Assembly: GCA_014607495.2 (NCBI GenBank)
Contig: CP053168.1
Location: forward strand, 186,001-250,000
Source of the DNA: Carposina sasakii
Lineage: Eukaryota; Arthropoda; Insecta; Lepidoptera; Carposinidae
Length of the DNA stretch: 64,000 bases
Direction: 5' to 3'
The position numbers were made by a program, and so were the translations under genes. Under the pieces are notes generated by a model, which was not told the DNA's origin, did no database searches, and was given only the letters and a program-made list of their open reading frames with translations. Position 1 is the first letter of the stretch, and each line of letters opens with the position of its first letter. This document shows, piece after piece, positions 10,560 to 21,758 of the stretch.

Positions 10560-10900
10560 AAAATGGAGCTCCTCATACATGGGGATTGTAAGTATTTTTT
10601 TTTATCATAACTATTCGTCTGACATGTCTATAGATATAATATAGAGGCCTTTAATATTGAAATAGAGGTTTAAAATTTCTTTATTTGTGAGCTTTTTCTC
10701 TGTATTTAATTTTGAAATATTGACTATCTTTCTATGGGAGCACATTTTGTTATATTTTTTTTAAACGTAAATATCGAGTGGCGGCGCTAGTAGTAGAGCC
10801 TATTTTGCCTTAATATCTTTCTAAAAATGTGTCACACAACACTATTAGAGTGGGTACCAGAGTGAGTGAGACTGAATGAAATAGCCTGAGGATGGACGTA
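10560..10900. other. Spacer without recognised gene
   Basis: It joins the GGTTCCGTA repeat to the BEL/Pao remnant. It is AT-rich, with a small GGCGGCGCTAGTAG patch near 10783. No conserved motif is seen. Confidence 0.4.
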
Positions 10901-10967
10901 GGTTACTTTTTATCCAGAAGTCAGTTTGGCTTGATGCGTCGGCGCCGAAAGAGAGATAGCGGACGCA

Positions 10968-11646
10968 ATGAACAACATAGACAGCGCTCTGAAAGCTTAC
11001 GCCGATCTTAGACAAATACAATGGAAAAAGATTCCACCTGGCAACCCTTCAGCAGGTGGCGCGTGGGAACGCTTAATCGGCTCAGTAAAACGAGCTCTAC
11101 GTGTCACACTTCATGAAAAACACCCATCCGAGGAAGTTCTGCACACTCTACTTCTCGAGGCAGAACACATAGTCAACTCGAGACCACTAATACCTGTACG
11201 AGTAACACTAAATGATAAAGAGGAAGCATTAACTCCCAACCACTTCCTGCTCGGACGATCGATCGAATGTGATGTCCCCATTTGGTTCATTCAACGATAT
11301 TACAATATCTGCAAAATACTGGAAAGACTCGCAATGCCTAGCTAACCATTTTTGGAACAGATGGACAAAGGAATATAGGCATACGCTAAAACCCCGTATT
11401 AATACTCAAAATCATACTAACTTGAAAGTCGGCGACATCGTCTTAATAATGGATAATACAATGCCCCGAGGAACATGGCCCAGAGGTGAAATAGTCAAAG
11501 CATTCCCAGGACCAGACGGAAACGTAAGAGTAACCGAAGTACGTACAGCCGCCGGTCTTATACGTCGTCCAGCCACCTGGCTTATAGTTTTCCTAAAACC
11601 ATATTTATGCGGTGTTAGCACACGTGGGGGAGATTGTCGGAAATAA
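10968..11646 (+). pseudogene. BEL/Pao retrotransposon integrase C-terminal fragment
   Basis: The translation contains the IPPGNPSAGGAWERLIGSVK motif and the following ALTPNHFLLGR segment of BEL/Pao integrases. A YWKDSQCLANHFWNRW...LKVGDIVLI region, the family's C-terminal domain, follows. The frame shifts once at about 11270-11290. Everything upstream (gag, protease, RT, most of integrase) is missing, so this is a 5'-truncated relic. A G-rich tract (GTGGGGGAGAT, 11624-11634) lies between its end and the LTR at 11635, as expected for the plus-strand primer site. It is on the same strand as the LTR. Confidence 0.8.
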
Positions 11647-12293
11647 CTAACTTTATAATAAATATTTTGATTCCTCTACTTTCAACCAATCAAAAGTTCG
11701 ATTCTAAATAGCCAATCAGAATTCAGAACACTCTTAGTTTATTGCTTAGTTTTTATGTTCAAAATGGTCCATTACCGTCTGGACGATTTCTCAATGTAAA
11801 ACGTGTATTTTGTGTCTTAAATTTGTTGATTATTTCGTTTTAAATAGGTTTAGAATGCTGTAATGTAGTTTTGTGTAAATATTTAATATAGCTTTTAAGG
11901 TTTAAAGTTTTCTTCGTTCTAACGATAAGTTTTCTTTTATGCCTACACGAAGGCCTTTTATATAGATTCTGTTAAATTCAGTTCAAAGATTCTTATTACA
12001 ATGTAACTACATTAATTAAACCTATTTTAGCTTTCTTTATAATTTTTAAATTATTTGTAATTCAGTATGACGTCATCCAACTTGTCCAAACTTGTTCATA
12101 TTTCTTACTTCCTTATTGGCTAAATAAAACCACACCCATTTATGCAAAATTGTAAAGTTCCGCTATTGGTTCAAATTAGATCAGTGCTTCTAACACTACA
12201 TGTTGTAGCTATTTTTCATAACAACCCGTGATTTTGTGAAAATAAATATATTCCGTTTGATCTTCGAAGCAGTTTTTTATTTATTATCATACA
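11635..12293 (+). repeat. BEL/Pao 3' long terminal repeat
   Basis: The segment begins TGTCGGAAATAACT directly after a polypurine tract and ends CATACA at 12293, consistent with TG...CA ends. It contains an AATAAATATATTCCG polyadenylation region near 12241. It follows the integrase fragment immediately, so it is read as the 3' LTR; the 5' LTR is not in the window. Confidence 0.7.
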
Positions 12294-13695
12294 GTCCACA
12301 TCAAACATGTATTCTTTTAGATGTAGCTACATAGCTATGAAATGGGTATAAGGTATCTGTTTAGTGTATGAGATAAAACAATTTTGAATAATTTCAGGTT
12401 AAGCTCATTAAAATTTTAATGACGGGGCATTACCAAAGGTCCACTAGCAATGAGCAATTCATCACCATAGGACAGACGACGGTGTCCAAATATTTGATGC
12501 AATTTTTGAATTCAGTCAATTCAAGGTGGGTAACATTTTACACTCGTTACCTAGGTATCTTCATTTAATAAGGTTGAGTTAATAGTTAATGGCCTAAGGA
12601 GGGTTAAGAGAGGTAATTTAACTTTAATTTAATTTTAATTTATTTTTAGGCTAAAACCTTTGTGGATTATGTTTCCGGGAACTGCAGCTGCTAGGGAACA
12701 AATTGCAGCCAGATTTAAATGAAAATGTGGTGTTCCAAACCTATTGGGTTGTATTGATTGCACACATATTGTCTTATTTCCACCTAAGAAACCCACGCAT
12801 GTTCAATATTTAAATCGTCACGGCAAGACATCTATAAATAATCAGTTGGTAGGTAAGTCTACTTGGCTTCTAATCCTTCCTTATAATATTATAAGTGGGA
12901 AAGTAACCGACAGGGTTACTGTCTGTCTCACTTTCATGCCACAACTACTTGTATGAAATATTTATATCTTTCGCATTGATCTTCAACATTTACACTTAAG
13001 TAAAGTTAATATCTAATTAACATTAATTAATGTAGATGCAGATTGCAGAATATTAAATGTAAATGCTAACTACCCTGGGAGGGCACCAAACCAATTTTTA
13101 ATAACTCTATAATAAGAAATGAATTAATTCAATTGCATGAATAAAAAATTGGTGATTATTATTTGCTAGGTAAGCCCTGCACCCTTTACCTACTTACTAT
13201 TTTTATTCTAATTCTCAATAATAAATAAATTTTATTTAACTACTATTGTTCATGTTGGTAATTGGTAAAAAATAAATACATAATAACAAACCAAGAAATA
13301 CCTGCTTCATTAGTTTTACTTTCATCATGTAGTAACAATAGTTAGTAAAATATTATTTTTCAGGTGATTCAGGTTATGCTCTTGAGCCATGGCTCATGAC
13401 ACCCATTAGAGATGCTGAGCATAACTCTCCAGCCTTAAGATATACCCAGTGATATTGTCAAACAAGAAATTATGTGGAAAGGGCAAATGGGTATCTTAAA
13501 GGCACTTTCCGTTTCCGTTGCCTTGGTGTAGACCGTAGTCTACATTATGAACCAGAGAAAGCTTCTAAAATTATTTATGCATGTTGCACTCTGTATAATA
13601 TTATTAAACCCTACAGGTAGGAATCGCACTTTATGTATAGGTTTCATGATTTGGTGTCCGTGCATATTGTGAAACATGTGTAGCATCTTAAAGTA

Positions 13696-16332
13696 AGGTA
13701 CATGGGGGTAATATGGTCAGTCGGTTAATATGGTCACTTTCTTATATCTCAGAAAGTACAAGAGGCATGCAATAGATGGCATTACTAGTAGATAGTCTAT
13801 GGCTTCGCCTATCAACATGACAAGTCCCATCCGTGTTGTTTTACCGACGCCATCTTGACAGCTAAAAAAGTTTGCACCGGCGGAGATTTGCAGTTTGCTT
13901 ATTATTTTTGTTAAAAAGTGAAAAATCGTGAAAAATACAATTTCAGTGGCTGTGATTTATAATCTTAGTAAGTACAAAGGTTATTTATTTTATTTTAAAG
14001 TGGTATTATGTCCGTAACATCTCTCAGCAGAAATGTTTTTCTATTTTCAAATTTGTCGACAAGTACCTACTTGTAGAATATGGTCATGGAGTGACCATAT
14101 TTGCAGTATGGAAAATATTGATTATGTTTTTCTTCTTACTTTATGCTTTTTGGCTTGCTTCAGGCTATGGGTCGCTACGTAAAGAAGAATTTAAGAGGAA
14201 ATTGGCGTTTAGAAGATATGAAAGCTGCATTGCACGCTGTGGCTCATGGGAAAAAAATTAATACAGCTTCAAAAGAGTTCCGTGTTCCGCGGCGAACCCT
14301 TAAACGATACATAGCAAATAAACAGGTGGTTAAGTCTCGCTTAGGCCGCAGGACGCTTCTTACTCCATCACAGGAAAATGATTTGAGTTCACGTATAAAG
14401 AGACTAGCCAATGTTGGCTACCCTGTGACACCAAAGTTTCTGAGGATGTCGGTATATCGCTTTTGTGAACTAAGCAAAGTAAAAATACCTGCACTAACAG
14501 AAGGCAAAGGCATGATTGGGCGTGATTGGCTTAAGGGATATATGAAACGCCATCCAGACATTTCTCTGCGGAAGAGCCAAAAGCTTAATCCCGCACGGGC
14601 TCAGAAACTTAACGAATTTGTGGTAAAAGATTATTTTAAAAAACTGCAAGAAATCATGACAAGCTTGGATGTTGTAGATAAACCAGCTCAAATTTACAAT
14701 ATTGATGAAAAAGGCTGCCAGTTAATGCTCCACAAAAGTCCTCAAGTTTTGGCTCAAAAAGGAGTAAAAAGAGTGCACATACGTGCCTCCGAACATGCTG
14801 AAAATGTAACTGTTGTTTCCTGCGGTAATGCTCTAGGTAACGCAATACCACCAATGATCCTGTTTAAGGGGAAAAGGAAGAAGCCTGAATGGCAAGACAA
14901 TTTGCCTCCAGGGACTTTGGTGGAAATGACTCCAAAAGGAAGCATGAACACAGAGACTTTCATAAAATGGATAGAGCATTTTGCCAAGTTCAAATCTCCT
15001 GGTGCATGCTTACTTATCTTTGATGGAGCATCTAGCCACTTAGATTACGACATCGTGGATGTAGCAGAGAAACATGGCATTACTCTATTCTGCCTTCCCA
15101 GCAACACAACACACGAGTTACAACCGATGGACAAGGCTGTATTCAGAGCATTTGAACACTACTGGGATCAAGAACTTCTAAAATTTTGGTACCAGAATAA
15201 AGATAAAACACTGTCAAAACAAAGGTTTGGATTGATTTTTACTCCTGTGTGGGATAAAGCGCTTACTCCATCCAATATAAAATCAGGTTTTGAAGCCACT
15301 GGAATTTATCCTTTAAACCCAGATAGAATACCAGAATGTGCTTATGCTCCTAGCATTCCAACGTCCTTGCCACCTAATACACGCGAGCAACACGAGCCAG
15401 ATGTAGAAGAAAGAAATTGCATTAATGCTGCAATCATCGATGCAGCTTCCGATCTGGACGATGGAGAATTTGACTCTGAAGATGATGTCCCTTTGTCTTT
15501 GTTAAAAAAATCTCCAGTTGTTAAAAAAACTTCAACAGCTATCGTCGCAGATCATCATGAGGCGCAGCCTTCGACTTCTTCGTGCTTTGTTCAGCCCAGA
15601 CCTTCGGCACCGGCAGGTAATACAAACGACATAGGAGACCTCCCAGATCATCGTGATATACAGCTTTCGTCTTCTTCGTCCTTTGTACAGCCTAGATCTT
15701 CAACATCAACAAAGGACGCAGGAGAGCTATCCTTTACAGAAATGATGAAGACTCCAGAGAAGGTTCTCTCTAATACCATTCCACGACGTAAAGCAATCAA
15801 CAGCCTAGCACAACCATTGAATAAATTTGTTTTCAAAAAAAGATTGTGCAGCAGTAAGTGCCCAGACAACTGTTGAACCTCACCGTAAGAAGAAAAATGC
15901 AAAGAAGAGTACACAAATACGAGTATCTGAGTCTTGGTATTGCTTTATTTGTAAGGAAGACAGAGTAGCTGACATGAGACTTTGTACTTCTTGCAGGTCC
16001 TATGTACATGAAGAGTGTGTGGGTCTCACGTCATCAGATAAATAAACATATTTGTGTCCAAATTGTGAAGATTAAAATTTAAAAACCCATACTGTTAATA
16101 TGGACACTTCGTGACCATATTTCCTGCACGTGCCGGAAATATGGTCATTTTCCCTTTTTTTTTAAAGTTGATTTTTACCTAAGTTCCTAATTGTTTTCAA
16201 AGAATATGTACCTTGTTTTGAATAACATATTAAATAAACTTTATGACTGTGTGTTTTTGTTTCATTCCTCCTCTTAGTTTTCGGGCAATATAAACTAAAA
16301 GCTTAAGGTGACCATATTACCCCCATGTACCT
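13696..16332 (+). mobile_element. Pogo-A, pogo-type (Tc1/mariner superfamily) element
   Basis: Perfect 24-bp terminal inverted repeats (AGGTACATGGGGGTAATATG...) occupy 13696-13719 and 16309-16332, flanked by TA on both sides (13694-13695 and 16333-16334). Several internal ATATGGTCAC-type repeats lie near both ends (for example 13729-13738, 14079-14098, 16097-16150) and may be transposase-binding sites. The element encodes one pogo/JRK-like transposase and sits in the last intron of the HARBI1-like pseudogene. Its 3' part (from 14785) is included in the tandem duplication. Confidence 0.9.
14167..16045 (+). pseudogene. Pogo-A transposase with C-terminal PHD-type finger
   Basis: The ATG at 14167 follows a CTTCAG acceptor, and a TTAGTAAG donor at about 13965 suggests a 5'-UTR intron. 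The order is a Pipsqueak-type HTH (KAALHAVAHGKKINTASKEF), a CENP-B-type HTH (WLKGYMKRHPDISLRKSQ), a DDE_1 core with Asp near 178 (NIDEKG), 285 (IFDGASSH) and 320 (QPMDKA), then a Ser/Thr-rich linker. The main frame ends at 15876, but a PHD-like CFICKEDRVADMRLC...CRSYVHEEC finger continues in the next frame after an A7 run (15835-15841). The finger is then cut by TAA at 16043. The second copy shares the A7 frame break but not the final stop. DDE_1 proteins catalyse cut-and-paste transposition. Confidence 0.85.
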
Positions 16333-16544
16333 TAGAAACTGAAAGTTCCTTTTATCTAGGCATTACCTGCAGCAATAATTTAAGGTTTCTTATTATTTTG
16401 TTACAGGGTACCGATGGAGCAGATAATTCTATGGATCGGAATTCTCCCATCAGAGACGTTGATGGGAGAATTCGATGCGAATGGTCGATTATTTTCTATT
16501 GCAACAAGCAAAGAGAACGACTTGTACAACAATACTTTTGCTGA

Positions 16545-16773
16545 CACCTGGTCACCGATGACCTACGCGATGGTGCAGACGTTAAGAGGGAGCGTAAGGC
16601 GCTAGCGATTAGAGCAAACATGATATCACAGGTTCAAACTGATGATGCACTGCACAACACAACTGCACAAGTAAAAGTTACCTTGTTTAGAGCGTACTGT
16701 ATATCAATGTACGCCTATAACCTGTGGGCTACTTGTACGCAGAAATGTATGAGCGCCTTACGCGTTCAATATA
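16545..16773 (+). pseudogene. Non-LTR retrotransposon RT C-terminal fragment (unit 1)
   Basis: Reads such as KRERKALAIRANM, VKVTLFRAYCISMY and SALRVQY match the same LINE family as 35417-35626 plus 38216-38480, where the equivalent words are ERERRALAVRANM and SALRVQYNNAFR. It ends abruptly where the Harbinger fragment at 16774 begins. The duplicate in unit 2 covers about 20142-20370. The reading frame is degraded. Confidence 0.65.
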
Positions 16774-17560
16774 AGGCCCATAGTACACGGCGTATTTTAA
16801 ACGCGCCGACGACGCGCGTCTTCGGCGCCGTAGACGCTGCTTGTTGCGTTTTGCGTAATTGATGAAACAAGCGCGCGCACGAAGCGCGTGTACTCGCGTT
16901 TGAAGCGATACAAACGCGCGTACAAAGGAGCAGAGTAGGGGCAGGGGGTAGGGCGCTCACGCCACCACTGCGCCGCCGCCCGCGCCTCAGTTGCAATAAT
17001 AGTTTATTGTGTGCTGCGCGTGTATATACTTTAAAATGGAACTTCGACACCGACCGCTTTATAACAGAAATAAACAATCGTCCAGCTACATGGAATTCAC
17101 TACTGACCGAATATTCAAACAAAGTGTCAAAAAGAAATGCTTGGGATGAATTGTGCCAAATTTTTTATAACAATTCCAATGAAAAAACCAATAAAGAAAA
17201 AAACCTGGCAGGTAAGATTTATTATATATATTTGAAAATAATGTATTTGTTTTGGGACTGCACATAGAACATCGCCGTAAAGATAGCCACCCGTGTCGCG
17301 TGCCCACGTTTTAGGGTGCTAAATCGTTAGTTGTGATAAGTTCTGGTGTTGTTTTCGTGTGTTCCGCTATCAGAACAAACGGAACCAATATTCTAGTTAG
17401 TTTTTTTAGTTTTATAATTCTTGTAACTAACAATTTAGTATTCTAAAACGTTTGTAAAACATTTGTAATTAGGTAGGTACACTAAATTTTTGATTCTTGC
17501 CATGGTACTGCGCCTTCATCGCTAATAAAATAATTAGTGTACATTTTTTGTATCGTAGTT
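16774..17560 (+). mobile_element. Harb3 fragment with a MADF exon (unit 1)
   Basis: A Harbinger-style end, TAA followed by GGCCCATAGTACACGGCG, starts at 16774 directly in the LINE coding sequence. A CpG-rich leader follows (to about 17010). An exon encoding a MADF N-terminal half (FDTDRFITEINNRPATW...NAWDELCQIF) then ends at CTGGCAG|GTAAG (17211/17212). The MADF frame has no in-frame ATG; the nearest ATG (17036) is one frame off, so the start is broken. The second exon, the transposase and the right TIR are not visible, so the element is truncated. The right limit is uncertain. Confidence 0.6.
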
Positions 17561-17566
17561 CCGCTT

Positions 17567-18161
17567 AATTGGAGTGTGGAGTGAGGCAGGGCGGATTATC
17601 CTCGCCTACTCTTTTTAACGTGTACCTTAATGACCTGATTGTTGTGCTTAGTAGCACCTAGGTTGGTTGTCAGATGGAATCGGTGTTAATAACATTTTTT
17701 TTTTTTATTTTTTTTTTTTTATACACACTACTCAACACATTGACCTAGTCCCACACTAAAATCCCTAAGGTCTTGTGTCGTGGGTACTAAGCAACGGTAT
17801 ATAAATATATAGATAATACATAAACATCCATGACTCGGAAACAAACATCGATATTCATCACATCAATGTTTGCACCTACCGGGATTCGAACCCAGGACCT
17901 ATGGCGTCGCAGGCAGGGCCACTACCAACTACACCAATCGGCCGTCAAAACATTTAGCTAGGCTGACGACATGGTGCTGCTGAGCGCATCAATTTGTGGT
18001 CTAAGAAAACTGGTAGATAGCCATCTGTGAAGAATATGCACAGAGACATGGTCTAAAGTACAATGCTTCGAAGAGTGAGGTCATGATTTTTGAGGTCAGA
18101 GGAAAAAGTATGGTAAACTTGCCTCAAATTAAAATAAATATGGTGCTGTTGCTTAGAACGT
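17567..18161 (+). pseudogene. LINE reverse transcriptase core, unit 1 copy
   Basis: The motif GVRQGGLSSPTLFNVYLNDL (RT palm) is followed, after a SINE interrupts it, by ADDMVLLSASI, the catalytic A/F-ADD region. TAG at 17659 breaks the frame here but not in unit 2. The LINE stops at 18161 where the left end of Pogo-B begins, and the downstream part is lost at the duplication junction. The clade is not assigned. Confidence 0.7.
17690..17943 (-). mobile_element. tRNA-derived SINE in the LINE (unit 1)
   Basis: On the minus strand it begins with a tRNA-like head containing a TGGTGTAGTTGGTAG A box and a GGTTCGAATCC B box. The body continues to a poly(A) tail, seen as T runs at 17695-17720. AACATT flanks both sides as a short target duplication inside the LINE ORF. 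Related copies lie at about 21287-21545, 57825-58069 and 63427-63662, all with the head to the right on the + strand. Confidence 0.85.
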
Positions 18162-18380
18162 AGGGTAAAGGGAGGTATGTTGGTGATATAAGTAATTTGG
18201 TGACATTTTTTATACTGGCTACCACACAGTTCCCTATGCGATCAGATTCATGAGACAGCGCTAGGTCATTGTTACGAGTGTGAGGAAGATAAATATACAT
18301 TACGCTCTCCGCTCTAACGTTCCTATGTTTACTAAACAAACTTTTTTGACAAGTTGGGACCTGCAGCGCCATTGTTCAAT
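18162..18380. mobile_element. Left end of Pogo-B stranded by the duplication
   Basis: It begins with the same GGGTAAAGGGAGGTATGTTG terminus as Pogo-B at 21759 and matches it for 219 bp. It then jumps at 18380/18381 into the Pogo-A transposase. It has no right end. Confidence 0.9.
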
Positions 18381-19672
18381 GCCTCCGAACATGCTGAAAA
18401 TGTAACTGTTGTTTCCTGCGGTAATGCTCTACGTAACGCAATACCACCAATGATCCTGTTTAAGGGGAAAAGGAAGAAGCCTGAATGGCAAGACAATTTG
18501 CCTCCAGGGACTTTGGTGGAAATGACTCCAAAAGGAAGCATGAACACAGAGACTTTCATAAAATGGATAGAGCATTTTGCCAAGTTCAAATCTCCTGGTG
18601 CATGCTTACTTATCTTTGATGGAGCATCTAGCCACTTAGATTACGACATCGTGGATGTAGCAGAGAAACATGGCATTACTCTATTCTGCCTTACCAGCAA
18701 CACAACACACGAGTTACAACCGATGGACAAGGCTGTATTCAGAGCATTTGAACACTACTGGGATCAAGAACTTCTAAAATTTTGGTACCAGAATAAAGAT
18801 AAAACACTGTCAAAACAAAGGTTTGGATTGATTTTTACTCCTGTGTGGGATAAAGCGCTTACTCCATCCAATATAAAATCAGGTTTTGAAGCCACTGGAA
18901 TTTATCCTTTAAACCCAGATAGAATACCAGAATGTGCTTATGCTCCTAGCATTCCAACGTCCTTGCCACCTAATACACGCGAGCAACACGAGCCAGATGT
19001 AGAAGAAAGAAATTGCATTAATGCTGCAATCATCGATGCAGCTTCCGATCTGGACGATGGAGAATTTGACTCTGAAGATGATGTCCCTTTGTCTTTCGTT
19101 AAAAAAATCTCCAGTTGTTAAAAAAACTTCAACAGCTATCGTCGCAGATCATCATGAGGCGCAGCCTTCGACTTCTTCGTGCTTTGTTCAGCCCAGACCT
19201 TCGGCACCGGCAGGTAATACAAACGACATAGGAGACCTCCCAGATCATCGTGATATACAGCTTTCGTCTTCTTCGTCCTTTGTACAGCCTAGATCTTCAA
19301 CATCAACAAAGGACGCAGGAGAGCTATCCTTTACAGAAATGATGAAGACTCCAGAGAAGGTTCTCTCTAATACCATTCCACGACGTAAAGCAATCAACAG
19401 CCTAGCACAACCATTGAATAAATTTGTTTTCAAAAAAAGATTGTGCAGCAGTAAGTGCCCAGACAACTGTTGAACCTCACCGTAAGAAGAAAAATGCAAA
19501 GAAGAGTACACAAATACGAGTATCTGAGTCTTGGTATTGCTTTATTTGTAAGGAAGACAGAGTAGCTGACATGAGACTTTGTACTTCTTGCAGGTCCTAT
19601 GTACATGAAGAGTGTGTGGGTCTCACGTCATCAGATAAAGAAACATATTTGTGTCCAAATTGTGAAGATTAA
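18381..19672 (+). pseudogene. Pogo-A transposase 3' part, duplicate copy
   Basis: It corresponds to residue ~207 onward of the Pogo-A transposase (from SEHAENVTVVSCGNAL). The second and third catalytic Asp motifs (IFDGASSH, QPMDKA) are present. The DNA-binding domains and first Asp are missing. The frame breaks near 19096 (extra C) and again at the A7 run 19432-19438. The PHD-like finger then reads through to CPNCED and a normal stop at 19670-19672, showing that the complete finger is C4HC3-like. An open frame can start upstream in Pogo-B leader sequence (18354), but that fusion is a by-product of the duplication. Confidence 0.85.
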
Positions 19673-20141
19673 AATTTAAAAACCCATACTGTTAATATGG
19701 ACACTTCGTGACCATATTTCCTGCACGTGCCGGAAATATGGTCATTTTCCCTTTTTTTTTAAAGTTGATTTTTACCTAAGTTCCTAATTGTTTTCAAAGA
19801 ATATGTACCTTGTTTTGAATAACATATTAAATAAACTTTATGACTGTGTGTTTTTGTTTCATTCCTCCTCTTAGTTTTCGGGCAATATAAACTAAAAGCT
19901 TAAGGTGACCATATTACCCCCATGTACCTTAGAAACTGAAAGTTCCTTTTATCTAGGCATTACCTGCAGCAATAATTTAAGGTTTCTTATTATTTTGTTA
20001 CAGGGTACCGATGGAGCAGATAATTCTATGGATCGGAATTCTCCCATCAGAGACGTTGATGGGAGAATTCGATGCGAATGGTCGATTATTTTCTATTGCA
20101 ACAAGCAAAGAGAACGACTTGTACAACAATACTTTTGCTGA

Positions 20142-20807
20142 CACCTGGTCACCGATGACCTACGCGATGGTGCAGACGTTAAGAGGGAGCGTAAGGCGCT
20201 AGCGATTAGAGCAAACATGATATCACAGGTTCAAACTGATGATGCACTGCACAACACAACTGCACAAGTAAAAGTTACCTTGTTTAGAGCGTACTGTATA
20301 TCAATGTACGCCTATAACCTGTGGGCTACTTGTACGCAGAAATGTATGAGCGCCTTACGCGTTCAATATAAGGCCCATTGTACACGGCGTATTTTAAACG
20401 CGCCGACGACGCGCGTCTTCGGCGCCGTAGACGCTGCTTGTTGCGTTTTGCGTAATTGATGAAACAAGCGCGCGCACGAAGCGCGTGTACTCGCGTTTGA
20501 AGCGATACAAACGCGCGTACAAAGGAGCAGAGTAGGGGCAGGGGGTAGGGCGCTCACGCCACCACTGCGCCGCCGCCCGCGCCTCAGTTGCAATAATAGT
20601 TTATTGTGTGCTGCGCGTGTATATACTTTAAAATGGAACTTCGACACCGACCGCTTTATAACAGAAATAAACAATCGTCCAGCTACATGGAATTCACTAC
20701 TGACCGAATATTCAAACAGTGTCAAAAAGAAATGCTTGGGATGAATTGTGCCAAATTTTTTATAACAATTCCAATGAAAAAACCAATAAAGAAAAAAACC
20801 TGGCAGG
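20142..20807 (+). pseudogene. LINE fragment plus Harb3 MADF exon, unit 2 copy
   Basis: It is a duplicate of 16545-17211. The LINE words VKVTLFRAYCISMY and SALRVQY are retained up to about 20370, then the Harb3 end GGCCCATTGTACACGG follows. The MADF exon has lost 2 bp near 20718 (AACAGTGTC versus AACAAAGTGTC), so even the exon frame is broken here. Confidence 0.7.
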
Positions 20808-21163
20808 TAAGATTTATTATATATATTTGAAAATAATGTATTTGTTTTGGGACTGCACATAGAACATCGCCGTAAAGATAGCCACCCGTGTCGCGTGCCC
20901 ACGTTTTAGGGTGCTAAATCGTTAGTTGTGATAAGTTCTGGTGTTGTTTTCGTGTGTTCCGCTATCAGAACAAACGGAACCAATATTCTAGTTAGTTTTT
21001 TTAGTTTTTTAATTCTTGTAACTAACAATTTAGTATTCTAAAACGTTTGTAAAACATTTGTAATTAGGTAGGTACACTAAATTTTTGATTCTTGCCATGG
21101 TACTGCGCCTTCATCGCTAATAAAATAATTAGTGTACATTTTTTGTATCGTAGTTCCGCTTAA

Positions 21164-21758
21164 TTGGAGTGTGGAGTGAGGCAGGGCGGATTATCCTCGC
21201 CTACTCTTTTTAACGTGTACCTTAATGACCTGATTGTTGTGCTTAGTAGCACCCAGGTTGGTTGTCAGATGGAATCGGTGTTAATAACATTTTTTTTTTT
21301 ATTTTTTTTTTTTTTCATACACACTACTCAACACATTGACCTAGTCCCACACTAAAATCCCTAAGGTCTTGTGTCGTGGGTACTAAGCAACGGTATATAA
21401 ATATATAGATAATACATAAACATCCATGACTCGGAAACAAACATCGATATTCATCACATCAATGTTTGCACCTACCGGGATTCGAACCCAGGACCTATGG
21501 CGTCGCAGGCAGGGCCACTACCAACTACACCAATCGGCCGTCAAAACATTTAGCTAGGCTGACGACATGGTGCTGCTGAGCGCATCAATTTGTGGTCTAA
21601 GAAAACTGGTAGATAGCCATCTGTGAAGAATATGCACAGAGACATGGTCTAAAGTACAATGCTTCGAAGAGTGAGGTCATGATTTTTGAGGTCAGAGGAA
21701 AAAGTATGGTAAACTTGCCTCAAATTAAAATAAATATGGTGCTGTTGCTTAGAACGTA
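21164..21758 (+). pseudogene. LINE reverse transcriptase core, unit 2 copy (main LINE, part 1)
   Basis: It carries the GVRQGGLSSPTLF palm motif without the TAG found in unit 1. A SINE then interrupts before ADDMVLLSASI. The LINE is cut at TA 21757-21758 by Pogo-B and resumes in frame-compatible sequence at 35415 (YKF, stop, YLGHILTSDLNDND). This makes it the outer container of the 13.7-kb nest. Confidence 0.75.
21287..21545 (-). mobile_element. tRNA-derived SINE (unit 2 copy)
   Basis: It is the duplicate of 17690-17943 with the same A and B boxes and the same AACATT flanks. The T run (poly(A) of the minus strand) differs slightly in length. Confidence 0.85.

Larger units (their letters stand above)
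12397..16545 (+). pseudogene. HARBI1-like DDE_4 nuclease pseudogene, five exons
   Basis: Exon-like blocks with matching splice sites spell a HARBI1-type nuclease: 12397-12532 (GHYQRSTSNEQF, TVSKYL), 12650-12852 (LLGCIDCTHI with the first Asp), 13036-13169 (ILNVNANYPGRAPNQF), 13364-13611 (GDSGYALEPWLMTP, then NYVERANGYLKGTFRFRCL with the Glu) and 16406-16545 (RERLVQQYF). Donors GTAAGT, GTAAGC and GTAGGA pair with TTTTAG, TGTAG, TTTCAG and TTACAG acceptors in compatible phase where checked. Stops occur in exons 2, 3 and 4, and exon 3 is frameshifted, so it is dead. Pogo-A (13696-16332) is inserted in the last intron. No TIRs were found, so it could be an old element or a decayed host-type HARBI1 gene. 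Confidence 0.7.
14785..18380 (+). repeat. 3.6-kb tandem duplication, unit 1
   Basis: The 3596-bp unit starts inside the Pogo-A transposase and ends 219 bp inside Pogo-B. It is directly followed by unit 2 at 18381. Content in order: Pogo-A 3' part, HARBI1-like exon 5, LINE fragment, Harbinger fragment with a MADF exon, LINE RT core split by a SINE, and the left end of Pogo-B. The breakpoints share only TG microhomology (14784-14785, 18380-18381 and 21976-21977). Unit 1 carries a TAA in the PHD finger (16043) and a TAG in the LINE RT (17659) that unit 2 lacks. Confidence 0.92.

Noticed and set aside
15835..15841. Programmed -1 frameshift at the A7 run in the Pogo-A transposase
   Set aside because: Reaching the PHD frame needs a +1 (or -2) shift. 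No canonical X-XXY-YYZ register or clear downstream structure was seen, so an indel is simpler.
17880..17940. Possible tRNA gene with a GGTTCGAATCC B box
   Set aside because: The same tRNA-like head is attached to the same 200-bp body and poly(A) tail in four places, so it is a SINE.
18354..18386. Possible fusion gene start joining Pogo-B leader to Pogo-A transposase
   Set aside because: The ATG at 18354 lies in non-coding Pogo-B leader and the join is the duplication junction. The product lacks DNA-binding domains and is frameshifted near 19096.
20363..20902. A 179-codon minus-strand open frame
   Set aside because: It is antisense to the Harb3 MADF exon and its CpG-rich leader. The unit 1 copy is broken, and the peptide is low-complexity Arg-rich with no domain.
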